Source of the DNA: Scalindua sp964584595
GTDB lineage: Bacteria > Planctomycetota > Brocadiia > Brocadiales > Scalinduaceae
Assembly (NCBI GenBank): GCA_964584595.1
Contig: CAZPAM010000011.1
Coordinates: forward strand, 1-49,018
Length of the DNA: 49,018 bases
Direction: 5' to 3'
The notes below the pieces were generated by a model. The model did no database searches, had not been told where the DNA came from, and saw only the letters and a list, made by a program, of their open reading frames with translations. A program made the position numbers and the translations under genes. Below are positions 40,721 through 49,018 of this stretch, piece by piece. Within the stretch, counting starts at the first letter, position 1. Each line of letters begins with the position of its first letter.

Positions 40721-41787
40721 TCCTTAAAACCCTTAGAAACCCCAATAATGTTTTTCCTCATATCAAACAATATTGTCCCGATATTTGCTTTAGATGAAAT
40801 GTGCCGATCAGCCGCTGATTGAACATCATCAGCTATACGATCAAATACCTGCATATCATTATGTTCCTTAATAATCTCTACCATTCCTTCTACTGTAGAG
40901 GAATCGTTAAGGTCGTTGATAAGTGCAGAACTTATTTTTTCTCTCTTGAATATTTTGATCAGGATATCATTTGCCGGTTTTGACTTTGAGCTGTGAGTAT
41001 TAAAGTCACCACGAATCAGCTTTGCCAGTTTACCCGGGTGTCCCCCTATTATTACATTCCTGAATCCGCGCTTGACTGCCTCATCAAGCATAAAGCCAAC
41101 AAAATTACTCATCTGGATTACCTGATATTTAGAAATATTGAAATGCTTGAGGAATCCAGTTTCTCCAATACTTCCCGGAACAAGAACAATTGAATCATGG
41201 TCTGCCGCCTTTGCAACATCCAAACCACACAAAAGCGAAACCTTGAATGAATCCAGAGACATTGGCCTGACAATACCGGTAGTTCCTATAATAGAAATAC
41301 CATCAACTATACCTAATCGTCCGTTAAATGTCTTTTTTGCCAGCTTTTTACCTTCAGGTACGGTCACAGAAACATCTATCCCACCATGTTTATCAAGAAC
41401 CTCTTTTAGAGAATCCTTGATCATAGATCGTGGTACAGGGTTTATAGCCGGTTCACCCTGAGGAATTTGGAGTCCCGATTTTGTAACCATACCAACACCA
41501 TCACCTCCCATGAACCTTATCCCATTTACATCTGATCTTTTGATCCTGACATAGACTTCACAACCATTTGTGACATCAGGATCGTCTCCGGCGTATTTAC
41601 GAACAGCACATTCGGCAAAATCGTTACCAACTCTGCGATGAATAAGGCTTAATTTTAGTGTAACATCTGCCGGTGTTATCAAGTCTACGGTATCAGGTAT
41701 TGCTCCCTGAAGCAGTCCAAATGCAGCCCCCTTCGCTGCACCAGCCGCACAGCTTCCGGTAGTATATCCGTGATTATGTTTCATCAT
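40702..41787 (-). CDS. cbiD: Cobalt-precorrin-5B C1-methyltransferase
   Basis: CbiD is specific to the anaerobic pathway. It shows HNHGYTTGSCAAGAAKGAAFG at the start (in parts), RRVGNDFAECAVRKYAGDDPDVT, GGDGVGMVTKSGLQIPQGEPAINPVPR, GRLGIVDGISIIGTTGIVRPMS, and NFVGFMLDEAVKRGFRNVIIGGHPGKLAKLI. Length 361 is as expected. Its start is nine bases after the cbiC stop and its stop overlaps cbiE. CbiD together with CbiX is the best marker in the window for early cobalt insertion and oxygen-independent cobalamin synthesis. Confidence 0.97.
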   Translation of the reverse strand: MMKHNHGYTTGSCAAGAAKGAAFGLLQGAIPDTVDLITPADVTLKLSLIHRRVGNDFAECAVRKYAGDDPDVTNGCEVYVRIKRSDVNGIRFMGGDGVGMVTKSGLQIPQGEPAINPVPRSMIKDSLKEVLDKHGGIDVSVTVPEGKKLAKKTFNGRLGIVDGISIIGTTGIVRPMSLDSFKVSLLCGLDVAKAADHDSIVLVPGSIGETGFLKHFNISKYQVIQMSNFVGFMLDEAVKRGFRNVIIGGHPGKLAKLIRGDFNTHSSKSKPANDILIKIFKREKISSALINDLNDSSTVEGMVEIIKEHNDMQVFDRIADDVQSAADRHISSKANIGTILFDMRKNIIGVSKGFKDWQKSL

Positions 41788-41796
41788 ATCTTAATT

Positions 41797-42474
41797 CTAT
41801 GTTCCCTTTGCTTCTTTGGTAATATTTATTAAGGCATTTACAATTGCGACTGCAACTGCACTTCCGCCCTTTCTACCGATGTTGACTATGTAAGGAATCT
41901 TAATGTCTTTCTTATTATCAAGGAATGTCATTAAAGCCTCTTTTGATTCAGCAGCCTTTACAAAGCCAACAGGTACTGCAATTACAAGAGCAGGTACTAC
42001 CCCCTCTCTCCTGATAAGGTCAATGATTGAAAAGACTGCTGTTGGGGCATTTCCTATCGCGACGATACCTCCTGATATGTCGGACAGGGACTCTTGCATG
42101 GACGTAATAGCGCGGGTTTTATTAGTCTCTTTTGCTTTTTGAGCAACAGCTTCGTCTGCAATCCTGCAGATTATCTTTCCTCCGAATCTACTTATTACCT
42201 TTGCACTAATTCCCGCCTTGACCATATTTACATCAGTAACTATAGATTTACCATTAGAAATAGCATTAACTGCAGCTTCTACAGCCATAGGATTAATTAT
42301 GAGATTGTCTGCAAAGTCAGTATCGCCTGTTGCGTGAATGACCCTTCTTACTATCGGCCTGGAAGATTCCGGTATTTTGTCGAAGTCGACAAGATTGTCG
42401 ATAATATCAAAGCTTTCATTGATTATTTCCTGTGGGCTTTCTGAATAGTCCTTAGCTTGGTTTTCTGTGTTCAT
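41797..42474 (-). CDS. cbiC: Precorrin-8X methylmutase
   Basis: CbiC/CobH moves the C11 methyl group to C12 to make cobyrinate. The catalytic His is in RRVIHATGDTDFADNL; AVEAAVNAISNGKSIVTDVNMV, AIGNAPTAVFSIIDLI, PALVIAVPVGFVKAAESKEALM and GRKGGSAVAVAIVNALINI follow. 225 residues is close to normal. It reads in the same direction as the other cob genes, 29 bases after cbiX and 9 before cbiD. No stop or frame break is seen. Confidence 0.97.
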   Translation of the reverse strand: MNTENQAKDYSESPQEIINESFDIIDNLVDFDKIPESSRPIVRRVIHATGDTDFADNLIINPMAVEAAVNAISNGKSIVTDVNMVKAGISAKVISRFGGKIICRIADEAVAQKAKETNKTRAITSMQESLSDISGGIVAIGNAPTAVFSIIDLIRREGVVPALVIAVPVGFVKAAESKEALMTFLDNKKDIKIPYIVNIGRKGGSAVAVAIVNALINITKEAKGT

Positions 42475-42503
42475 GCGGGTATGGTAACAACTTAATTTGT
42501 ATA

Positions 42504-42884
42504 CTAGGCGTGGTTTATTGCCTCTTCTATTCTCTCTCCTGTTATCTGGGCAATGCGTTCGTCAGCACCAATGTTTTTTGCGTAGCAGAATTCTACTTCA
42601 GGAAATTTCTTCTGTTCCCTCTCTATTTCCTCGGGAATGTCCTTCAAAACATGATTTCCGCTGAACAATAAAAGCGGCATTACCACCACCCTCTTTGCTC
42701 CTTTTGCAATTATGTCTTCAACTGCCTCGGTAAGCCCGGGTTTTGCCAGTTGCAGGAAGCATGCTTCAACCATGTCCCATTTCCCCATTGCACGCAGCAT
42801 TTCTACTATTTTAAACAAACCCTCATTACCGCTTCTGACCTTACTTCCATGCGCAAGCACAACTACGCCTGTTTTAATACTCAT
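42504..42884 (-). CDS. cbiX: Sirohydrochlorin cobaltochelatase, small CbiX type
   Basis: CbiX inserts cobalt in sirohydrochlorin early in the anaerobic pathway. The half-size form (126 residues) is seen here: GVVVLAHGSKVRSGNEGLF with the first metal-site His, VEACFLQLAKPGLTEAVED and VVVMPLLLFSGNHVLKDIPEEI with the second His. CbiX small proteins act as homodimers. It sits inside the cob run, seven bases after cbiA, and is followed by cbiC. A nickel variant (CfbA) has the same fold, but the neighbours support cobalt. Confidence 0.92.
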   Translation of the reverse strand: MSIKTGVVVLAHGSKVRSGNEGLFKIVEMLRAMGKWDMVEACFLQLAKPGLTEAVEDIIAKGAKRVVVMPLLLFSGNHVLKDIPEEIEREQKKFPEVEFCYAKNIGADERIAQITGERIEEAINHA

Positions 42885-42891
42885 TTTCCGG

Positions 42892-44301
42892 TTATGTCCT
42901 TTCTGCTACCAGTTTACTTCCTGACGTCTTTGTCATAGCTGATAATATATTCTCAGCAAGTTCTGGATTGCTGCTGAAATGTATGTGAGTATAAGATGCT
43001 AAAACATTTTTCCTGCAAATACCGTCAGCCTTGGATTGTTTCCCATTACTTTTTCGTGTCTTATAAGCTAAGACAGTATCATCAGGCACATCCAGTAATT
43101 TCGACCAATGGAATTCGTGTGCACGGAATGTATCCCCCCTTTTGCAGATCACGTTGTCACATGTTGACTCAGCAATGATATATCCCAACCCTTGCCTCTT
43201 GTTTTCCATTCTGGATGAACCACTAAGCACTCCACACATCTTAAACGATCTGCCATCACAGTCAATTAATTTTTCCAGCAGGTACATCATTCCGCCACAT
43301 TCACCATATATAATAGTTCCATTATTGTGTGCATCCAATATAGATTCTCGCATGGTTTTATTTTCCATAAGCTTTTCTGCGTTTAATTCAGGAAACCCTC
43401 CGCCAAGAAATATACCATCTACGCCATTCGGGATACATCTATCATGAAGAGGACTGAAGTATTTTATCTTAGCCCCCAATGCTTCAAATAATTCAATATC
43501 ATCCTGATAATAAAAACAGAAAGCATTGTCTCTTGCAATTGCCAGGCTTACGTGCAATGTACTACTTCTGTCACGAAAGATAGATTTGTCGTAATCAGGA
43601 AATGCGTCTGTCGAACGTGCTGTCTTGAGTAGCCCATCAATATCTATGGTTTTCAGTACCATTTCTCCTAATCTTTCATAAAGGTCAGAATGGCCGATGT
43701 TTTCCTCTGAAGGAACAAGGCCAAGATGCCTTTCGGGAATTGTTATTTCTTGATCTTTCTTCAAATACCCAAGAACAGGCACTGAGCAGGTCTCTTCTAT
43801 AGACCTCTTAATACAATCATAATGGCTGTTACTTGCAACATTGTTTACAATAACGCCAGAAAGATTTATGTCTTTGTCAAACTCCTTATAACCCATTACA
43901 ACAGCACCAGCACTTTGTGCAATGCCCTTCGCACTCACTACCAGGATGACCGGGGTTGACAAGAACCTTGCCAGGTGAGCACTGCTGCCATTTCCTGTAG
44001 AATCGATACTACCATCGTACAGACCCATTACCCCCTCGATGACTGATATGTCTGCATTAATAGCCGAACGTTCAAACAGCTCTCGGCAAACACTATCACT
44101 CATCATCCATGTATCCAGATTCCGGGATGCTTTTCCTGTAACAAATTTATGATGCGAAGGGTCTATGTAATCAGGGCCGGTCTTAAACCCCTGTACATTA
44201 ATCCCCTTACTGACCAGGGCGGACATAATACCCAAAGTAACCGTAGTTTTGCCCACGCCACTATTTGTTCCGGCAATCATAATTCGTGGTAAGTTACTCA
44301 A
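42892..44301 (-). CDS. cbiA: Cobyrinate a,c-diamide synthase
   Basis: CbiA amidates the a and c acetate side chains of cobyrinate using Gln and ATP. The N-terminal P-loop is GTNSGVGKTTVTLGI, followed by GFKTGPDYIDPSHHKFVTGKASRNLDTWM and VIEGVMGLYDG. The C-terminal class I glutamine amidotransferase has GGGFPELNAEKL and the nucleophilic Cys in IYGECGGMMYLLEKL. 469 residues is typical. The start is TTG at 44301 with AGGAG about eight bases before; no ATG is better placed. It is between cbiB (22-base gap) and cbiX. Confidence 0.96.
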   Translation of the reverse strand: MSNLPRIMIAGTNSGVGKTTVTLGIMSALVSKGINVQGFKTGPDYIDPSHHKFVTGKASRNLDTWMMSDSVCRELFERSAINADISVIEGVMGLYDGSIDSTGNGSSAHLARFLSTPVILVVSAKGIAQSAGAVVMGYKEFDKDINLSGVIVNNVASNSHYDCIKRSIEETCSVPVLGYLKKDQEITIPERHLGLVPSEENIGHSDLYERLGEMVLKTIDIDGLLKTARSTDAFPDYDKSIFRDRSSTLHVSLAIARDNAFCFYYQDDIELFEALGAKIKYFSPLHDRCIPNGVDGIFLGGGFPELNAEKLMENKTMRESILDAHNNGTIIYGECGGMMYLLEKLIDCDGRSFKMCGVLSGSSRMENKRQGLGYIIAESTCDNVICKRGDTFRAHEFHWSKLLDVPDDTVLAYKTRKSNGKQSKADGICRKNVLASYTHIHFSSNPELAENILSAMTKTSGSKLVAERT

Positions 44302-44323
44302 GAAAATTGCTCCTGTTCAGTTA

Positions 44324-45355
44324 TTAGAAATTAAACTTATAAAATGTCTTTGTAGTAAATAGTTCATTAATTCTTTGCGTAAGCCAGCCTCCATTCATGG
44401 ACAAGTAATCGCCAATCAGCATAAAGGTGATGCCAGAGACAACTAAAATAATTGCGGATACCATAACAATCCTTGTAGTAATACAGATATCGTCAAGGTC
44501 AATGTTATTTATGGGATCACCTATAAAGGGCTTGTCAGAAGGTATACCGTTATAGACACTTGGCCCGCCAAGGCTTATTCGTAATGCACCTGCAATGGCC
44601 GCCTCTGGAATACCACTGTTTGGGCTGGGGTGCTTTTGCCCGTCCCTATTAACTATTTTTATAGAATTTGAGAAATCTGCACCGCATATAAATGAAGATA
44701 TAGGTATGATTATAGCCGCAATCCTTGCAGGTATAAAATTAGCGATATCATCAAGTTTGGCTGATGCCCATCCGAAATTGTTATATTTTTCGTTCTTGTA
44801 TCCGACCATAGAGTCCAGTGTATTGACAGCCTTGTATGCCATTGCAAGCGCAGGGCCACCTATAAAGGCATAAAACAGTGGTGCAATTATCCCGTCAACA
44901 CTGCTTTCCGCCGAGGTTTCAATACAGCCCGTTACAACCTGTTTCTCACTCAGATTGTGCGTGTCCCTTCCTACAATCCTGGAGAGATTGCCGCGTGCCT
45001 TAGGCAAGTCACCGGATTTGAGCGCCTTCAATACACCCCCCGTTTCTTTTAAAAGATCACGAATAGAGAGTGAGTAGAAGATAGTAATTATACTGGCAGC
45101 AATTCCCCAAACAGTTCCTAAGCCGTAAAAGAAGCTTATTATCTTAAAAGTTAATAAATAAGATCCCAATACTATAATACCTGTGAGAAATATGCCTGCC
45201 TTGCGTTCAGAAACAAACACTTTCCTCAGTATAACCTCGAGATATTCTATACACTTCCCTATCACTCTTATTGGATGTGGAAGCCATCTGGGATCCCCGA
45301 TCAGGATATCGAGAACAAAGGCAATTGCAATTTGTACAGTCAAATAATCGTCCAT
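44324..45355 (-). CDS. cbiB: Adenosylcobinamide-phosphate synthase (CbiB)
   Basis: CbiB attaches aminopropanol phosphate to adenosylcobyric acid at the membrane. The protein begins with AFVLDILIGDPRWLPHPIRVIG, a family signature, then membrane segments (about 55-75, 80-97, 200-218 and 295-315), ARGNLSRIVGRDTHNLSEKQVV, ETSAESSVDGIIAPLFYAFIGGP and KAVNTLDSMVGYKNEKY. DGQKHPSPNSGIPEAAIAGAL completes the pattern. 343 residues is normal. It fits its partner, the CobD-type aminotransferase at the window edge, which makes aminopropanol phosphate. Twelve bases separate it from cbiP. Confidence 0.96.
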   Translation of the reverse strand: MDDYLTVQIAIAFVLDILIGDPRWLPHPIRVIGKCIEYLEVILRKVFVSERKAGIFLTGIIVLGSYLLTFKIISFFYGLGTVWGIAASIITIFYSLSIRDLLKETGGVLKALKSGDLPKARGNLSRIVGRDTHNLSEKQVVTGCIETSAESSVDGIIAPLFYAFIGGPALAMAYKAVNTLDSMVGYKNEKYNNFGWASAKLDDIANFIPARIAAIIIPISSFICGADFSNSIKIVNRDGQKHPSPNSGIPEAAIAGALRISLGGPSVYNGIPSDKPFIGDPINNIDLDDICITTRIVMVSAIILVVSGITFMLIGDYLSMNGGWLTQRINELFTTKTFYKFNF

Positions 45356-45367
45356 GTATATATCTTC

Positions 45368-46930
45368 TTAATGCTTTAATTCTCCAACCAGTTCATTAAT
45401 CAAATCCATATTAATATGTTTCTTAAACAGATCCGCAAGCTTATCATATTGCCTTTCTTTGTCTACCTTACTCAGATCTTCGAGTTGAATGGGTGAAAGC
45501 CCTTTTTTTCTTCTGAGACAATTGATGAGTTCCAACCTGAATTCATCGTTGTCAAAAATACCGTGTACGTATGTACCGATCACGTTCCCATCATCAGAGA
45601 TTGCCCCGTCGTCCATGCACACCTCCTTATCAGATCTCTCTATGATTTTCAGAAATGGTAATGTTCCGTTATGAAGTTCTGTTTCTCCCATATGAATTTC
45701 ATAACCACTTATATCGCTTCTTGTATTGAAATTATTCTGGTCAGATCGATTGCTCTGGTTACTATGCAACCTGGCCTTGATCTGGTAGGTATTCTTTTTC
45801 TGCATAAAAATAGTCTTTGCATCGATAAGACCCAGACCCCCTATTTGAGTAACCATAGATTCTGCATTTTCCGAATCCCTGATTTCCTTGCCAAGCATCT
45901 GATACCCACCGCAGATCCCGATAACCATAGTCCCATTCTTTGCAAGATTTTTAATCGAATCTGCAATACCATTCTCTGTGATAAACTTCAAGTCACCTAT
46001 AGTATTTTTGGAACCCGGTATTATAACCAAATCCGGATTACCTATTGACTGCGCATTGTCAACAAATCTTACGCAGACATCTTTTTCTCTTTTAAGTATA
46101 TCAAAATCAGTAAAATTGGAGATTCTGGGTAATCTTATAACTACAATATCAATTTGAGATTCAGATGGTTTATAGTTTTTGTTATTTAGCTTTCTGTCAC
46201 TGTTATCAAGACAGACCGAATCTTCATTATCTATATTTATATCTGTGAAATATGGAAGGACACCTAAAACAGGTTTACCAATCCTTTTCTCCAACATTTC
46301 AATTCCAGGTTCCAGTATTCCCATATCACCTCTGAATTTGTTTATGATTATACCGCAGACACGTTCTCTTTCATCACTGTTTAGAAGTTCCAGCGTGCCG
46401 ACTATCCATGCAAATGAGCCTCCCCTTTCTATGTCTGTTACGAGTATTACGGGTGCATCGGCAATTTCAGCGATCTTCATATTGACAATATCATCATCCT
46501 TGATATTAACCTCGGCCGGACTTCCAGCACCTTCAATAACGATAATGTCATATTGCTCGCTCAGTGCTGAATATGCATCCTTCGCAATATCAAGCATTTT
46601 GTCCTTGTTCTCATAATACTCATTAGCCGTCATATGTCCAATCGGCTTCCCCATAGTTATAATCTGTGACCCATTATTGCCGGTAGGTTTCAGCAAAATT
46701 GGATTCATCTCAACTGCAGGATGTAGACCGGCAGCTTCCGCCTGTGCTACCTGCGCCCTGCCCATCTCACCACCCCCTACCGTTACATAAGAGTTGTTAG
46801 ACATATTTTGCGCCTTGAACGGTGTGACTCTCATGCCTCCTTGTTGGAAAATACGGCATAGTGCACAGACCAGAATGCTCTTACCGACATCTGAACCCGT
46901 TCCCTGTACCATTATGGCCTTTGCTTTCAA
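45368..46930 (-). CDS. cbiP: Cobyric acid synthase
   Basis: CbiP/CobQ amidates the b, d, e and g side chains. Evidence is the P-loop QGTGSDVGKSILVCALCRIF, RVTPFKAQNMSNNSYVT, GGEMGRAQVAQAEAAG, VIEGAGSPAEVNIKDDDIVNM and the amidotransferase part with GICGGYQMLGKEI, VIIPGSKNTIGDL and GTYVHGIFDND. 520 residues is normal. The start is TTG at 46930 with AAAGGAG seven bases ahead. It is the first cob gene after asnS, with 71 bases between, so a promoter of its own is possible in that gap. Confidence 0.97.
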   Translation of the reverse strand: MKAKAIMVQGTGSDVGKSILVCALCRIFQQGGMRVTPFKAQNMSNNSYVTVGGGEMGRAQVAQAEAAGLHPAVEMNPILLKPTGNNGSQIITMGKPIGHMTANEYYENKDKMLDIAKDAYSALSEQYDIIVIEGAGSPAEVNIKDDDIVNMKIAEIADAPVILVTDIERGGSFAWIVGTLELLNSDERERVCGIIINKFRGDMGILEPGIEMLEKRIGKPVLGVLPYFTDINIDNEDSVCLDNSDRKLNNKNYKPSESQIDIVVIRLPRISNFTDFDILKREKDVCVRFVDNAQSIGNPDLVIIPGSKNTIGDLKFITENGIADSIKNLAKNGTMVIGICGGYQMLGKEIRDSENAESMVTQIGGLGLIDAKTIFMQKKNTYQIKARLHSNQSNRSDQNNFNTRSDISGYEIHMGETELHNGTLPFLKIIERSDKEVCMDDGAISDDGNVIGTYVHGIFDNDEFRLELINCLRRKKGLSPIQLEDLSKVDKERQYDKLADLFKKHINMDLINELVGELKH

Positions 46931-47001
46931 ATTGAGACTCCTTTAATATAAATAAAACGTATATTACAAATATATACGACTGGCGGTCAGTGGGAACGGA
47001 G

Positions 47002-48393
47002 CTAAAACTCAGCCGATTTAGGTGTACGGGGAAAGGGGATTACATCGCGAATATTGTCCATACCTGTAACAAACTGTACCAGCCGTTCAAAGCCAAGACC
47101 GAAGCCGGCATGCGGTACTGAACCGAATTTCCTAAGATCCCGGTACCACCAGTATGGTTCCAGTCCCATTCCCTGGTCCTTAATACGTGCATCAAGCTTC
47201 TGCAGATCATCTTCCCTCTGCGACCCACCGATTATTTCACCGATCTTGGGCACGAGTACGTCCATGGCCGCAACTGTTTTACCGTCATCATTCTGCTTCA
47301 TGTAAAAAGCCTTTATTTCCAGTGGATAATCAGTGACGATTACCGGTTTCTTAAATTCCTTTTCGGTCAGGAAACGTTCGTGTTCAGTCTGCAGATCGTT
47401 ACCCCAGTTCGTCTCAAATTCAAACTTTTCTCCTGACTTATTTAATATGTCTATAGCATCTGTGTAACTAAGACGAACAAACTCACTATCTTTGACATGG
47501 ATGAGAGTTTCTAGAATAGTTTTATCAATATGTTTGTTAAAGAATTCCATGTCCTCAACACACCCATCAAGTACTATGGTAATCAGATACTTGATATAAT
47601 CCTCAGCCAGATCGGCATCATCATCAAGGTCAGCGAAAGCCATCTCAGGTTCGATCATCCAGAACTCTGACAGATGACGTGAGGTATTTGAATTCTCCGC
47701 GCGAAATGTAGGTCCAAAGTTATAGACATTTCCCAGGCTGCAGGCATAGCACTCTATCGACAGCTGTCCGCTTACAGTTAAGAAAGATTCTTTTCCGAAA
47801 AAATCCTGTCCGTAATCAACATCACCTTCATTTATGGGTACAGCAGTATGGTCAAGGGTGGTTACCCTGAACATCTCTCCTGCTCCCTCGCAATCGCTGG
47901 CAGTTATAATTGGAGTATTAATATAAAAAAACCCTCTCTCTTGAAAGAAATCATGAGTGGCTTTGGCCAATTTATTACGGACGCGGGTAACTGCCCCGAA
48001 CGTGTTTGTCCTGACTCTTAAGTGGGCAATCTCTCTCAGGCGTTCAAAGGAAACCCGCTGTTTGCCGATCACATATTCTTCCGGATCACAATGTCCGTAA
48101 ACCTTCACATTAACGGCCTTTATCTCAACTTTTTGCCCGCCACCCTGTGATTCTACCAGGATCCCTTTTACAGCAATTGAGCTCCCGGGGTGAAGTTTCA
48201 CAATCTCTTTTTGATAGTTATCCAGTTCTCCGTCGACAACTATCTGCAGATTGCTAAAGCAGCTACCGTCATTTACTGCAATGAAAGAGAACCCCCCTTT
48301 TGAGTCACGTCTTGTCCTAACCCAGCCCTTAACCAGTACCTCCTTGTCAATATCCTTGCTGCTAAGCACATCTACAATATAGGATCTCTTCAA
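47002..48393 (-). CDS. asnS: Asparaginyl-tRNA synthetase
   Basis: AsnS charges tRNA(Asn). The N-terminal OB fold begins VKGWVRTRRDSKGGFSFIAVNDGS; class II motif 2 reads TFRAENSNTSRHLSEFWMIEPEMAFADLDDD across about 220-250, and motif 3 GFGLGFERLVQFVTGMDNIRDVIPFPRTP near the end (read in parts). The open frame extends to an ATG at 48417, but AAGGAG at 48400-48405 lies six bases before TTG 48393, which gives the family-like start LKRSYIVDVL; I prefer it. ATG 48399 is directly behind the Shine-Dalgarno and unlikely. It sits between cobD and cbiP, an aminoacyl-tRNA synthetase inside a cobalamin cluster. Presence of AsnS means Asn-tRNA need not be made by amidation. Confidence 0.96.
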   Translation of the reverse strand: MKRSYIVDVLSSKDIDKEVLVKGWVRTRRDSKGGFSFIAVNDGSCFSNLQIVVDGELDNYQKEIVKLHPGSSIAVKGILVESQGGGQKVEIKAVNVKVYGHCDPEEYVIGKQRVSFERLREIAHLRVRTNTFGAVTRVRNKLAKATHDFFQERGFFYINTPIITASDCEGAGEMFRVTTLDHTAVPINEGDVDYGQDFFGKESFLTVSGQLSIECYACSLGNVYNFGPTFRAENSNTSRHLSEFWMIEPEMAFADLDDDADLAEDYIKYLITIVLDGCVEDMEFFNKHIDKTILETLIHVKDSEFVRLSYTDAIDILNKSGEKFEFETNWGNDLQTEHERFLTEKEFKKPVIVTDYPLEIKAFYMKQNDDGKTVAAMDVLVPKIGEIIGGSQREDDLQKLDARIKDQGMGLEPYWWYRDLRKFGSVPHAGFGLGFERLVQFVTGMDNIRDVIPFPRTPKSAEF

Positions 48394-48399
48394 TACCAT

Positions 48400-48405
48400 C
48401 TCCTT
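48400..48405 (-). promoter_or_regulatory. Shine-Dalgarno deciding the asnS start
   Basis: AAGGAG on the minus strand lies six bases before TTG 48393 and directly against ATG 48399. The spacing favours the TTG as the asnS start over the ATGs at 48399 and 48417. Confidence 0.55.
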
Positions 48406-48437
48406 AACATAAATCATTTACAAACACAGAAGGCTAT

Positions 48438-49018
48438 TTATCCAGTAATATATTCCTGTACGACTTCCTTCTGATCTGATCCTTCAGTAACTATATCATT
48501 CATTATTAAATTCAAAGAGTTTAGGAGTTTTTGATTTTCCTCTCTGGTTCTGACGGCAACACGAAAATACTTATCATTTAGACCAGTAAAATTTGAACAA
48601 TCCCTGATGATAATATTGTCCTTGATCAAAAGATCTTGAATCCCTGATGATGTTATTTCAGCATTATGAATCTTTACCAATATAAAATTGACTGATGGCT
48701 GAAGTGGCCGTATGCCCTTTATGTCAGCAAGACCATCATACATGAAACCCTTTTCCCTGGATACATATTGCCGTGTATTGACAGCATACTCAACATCGTT
48801 AATGGCTACATGGCCTGCAATCTGTGCAAATGTGTTAACGGTCCACGGTTCTTTAAATTGCATTAATTTATTAACGTTAGATTCCTTTGCAACAAGATAC
48901 CCAAGCCTCAGTCCCGGGAAACCATAAAATTTTGTCAGCGATCTGACAACTATTAGATTGTCAATTAAGGGAGCCTCTTTTATAACGCTATATTTTTCGC
49001 CATCATCAACAAAATCCA
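48438..49018 (-). CDS. cobD: CobD-type threonine-phosphate decarboxylase/aminotransferase, partial
   Basis: Only the C-terminal 193 residues are visible; the gene enters from beyond base 49018, and the ATG at 48863 is internal. The PLP-binding lysine region VVRSLTKFYGFPGLRLGYLV lies near the edge, the exact pattern of CobD (L-threonine O-3-phosphate decarboxylase) and its histidinol-phosphate aminotransferase relatives. After it come QPSVNFILVKIHN and the C-terminal RDCSNFTGLNDKYFRVAVRT with the Arg that binds the substrate phosphate. CobD yields (R)-1-amino-2-propanol phosphate, the substrate of CbiB, which agrees with the cluster. Histidinol-phosphate aminotransferase is an alternative, but the RSLTKFY wording and the neighbours favour CobD. 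Confidence 0.88.
   Translation of the reverse strand, partial: DFVDDGEKYSVIKEAPLIDNLIVVRSLTKFYGFPGLRLGYLVAKESNVNKLMQFKEPWTVNTFAQIAGHVAINDVEYAVNTRQYVSREKGFMYDGLADIKGIRPLQPSVNFILVKIHNAEITSSGIQDLLIKDNIIIRDCSNFTGLNDKYFRVAVRTREENQKLLNSLNLIMNDIVTEGSDQKEVVQEYITG

Noticed and set aside
46931..47001. Cobalamin riboswitch before the cob genes
   Set aside because: The 71-base gap is too short and lacks the B12 box; if one exists it must be upstream of cobD beyond the window.
1..49018. CRISPR array, integrase, insertion sequence or tRNA
   Set aside because: No spaced direct repeats, transposase motifs, terminal repeats or cloverleaf-like sequences were found by eye; small tRNAs could be missed without a scan.

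Overview
The window is one dense, AT-rich bacterial chromosome segment with genes on both strands, short gaps and many overlapping starts and stops. No gap between genes exceeds 300 bases. I see no rRNA, tRNA, CRISPR array, transposase, integrase or prophage gene. The content is diderm (LpxK, two LolA/LolB-type proteins, many signal peptides) and anaerobic (anaerobic-type cobalamin genes, aminofutalosine menaquinone gene). A pair of small c-type cytochromes at 25.1-26.0 kb looks like the NaxL/NaxS pair known from anammox bacteria. Together with the planctomycete-like style of the hypothetical genes, this suggests an anammox planctomycete (Brocadiales, perhaps Candidatus Scalindua). That taxonomic placement is inference.

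Layout. 0-8 kb: a GDSL-type hydrolase cut by the window edge, an unknown exported protein, a TPM-domain membrane protein overlapping a nucleotidyltransferase, then a forward run of thiD, a leuB-type dehydrogenase, an HNH nuclease, lpxK and a deoxyhypusine-synthase-like protein. 8.0-14.9 kb: a seven-gene reverse-strand cluster with a MutL-type ASKHA ATPase, a FN3 plus DUF6754-like membrane protein, three more membrane proteins, a barrel-sandwich-like protein and a small helical protein. No mutase is present, so this is the best candidate for an undescribed system. 15.0-19.2 kb: an exported beta-propeller protein next to a SpoIVB-type S55 peptidase-like protein. 19.4-24.1 kb: tsaC-rpiB forward, then a reverse proS-DUF4416-ndk-LolB-like lipoprotein run.

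24.3-26.1 kb: three monohaem c-type cytochrome genes. The last two form a NaxL/NaxS-like unit with a recognisable sigma70-type promoter, a long leader with a possible attenuator hairpin, and a strong terminator. In the NaxS-like protein the usual Met ligand position is Cys. 26.2-36.9 kb: mqnE, ridA, a membrane-anchored dynamin-like GTPase, an exported zinc-ribbon/TPR protein, ispF, serS, a nucleoside deaminase with a methylthioinosine-type phosphorylase, lolA, and queC-queE. 37.0-39.3 kb: an exported methyltransferase with its own terminator and a DEAD-box helicase.

39.3-49.0 kb: a reverse-strand cobalamin cluster, in transcription order cobD (partial), asnS, cbiP, cbiB, cbiA, cbiX, cbiC, cbiD, cbiE, cbiL. 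The early chelatase CbiX together with CbiD marks the anaerobic route. CbiF, CbiG, CbiH, CbiT, CbiJ and the late nucleotide-loop genes are not in the window. The window also contains two halves of radical-SAM metabolism (MqnE and QueE) and genes that could clear adenosyl by-products (the deaminase and phosphorylase pair).
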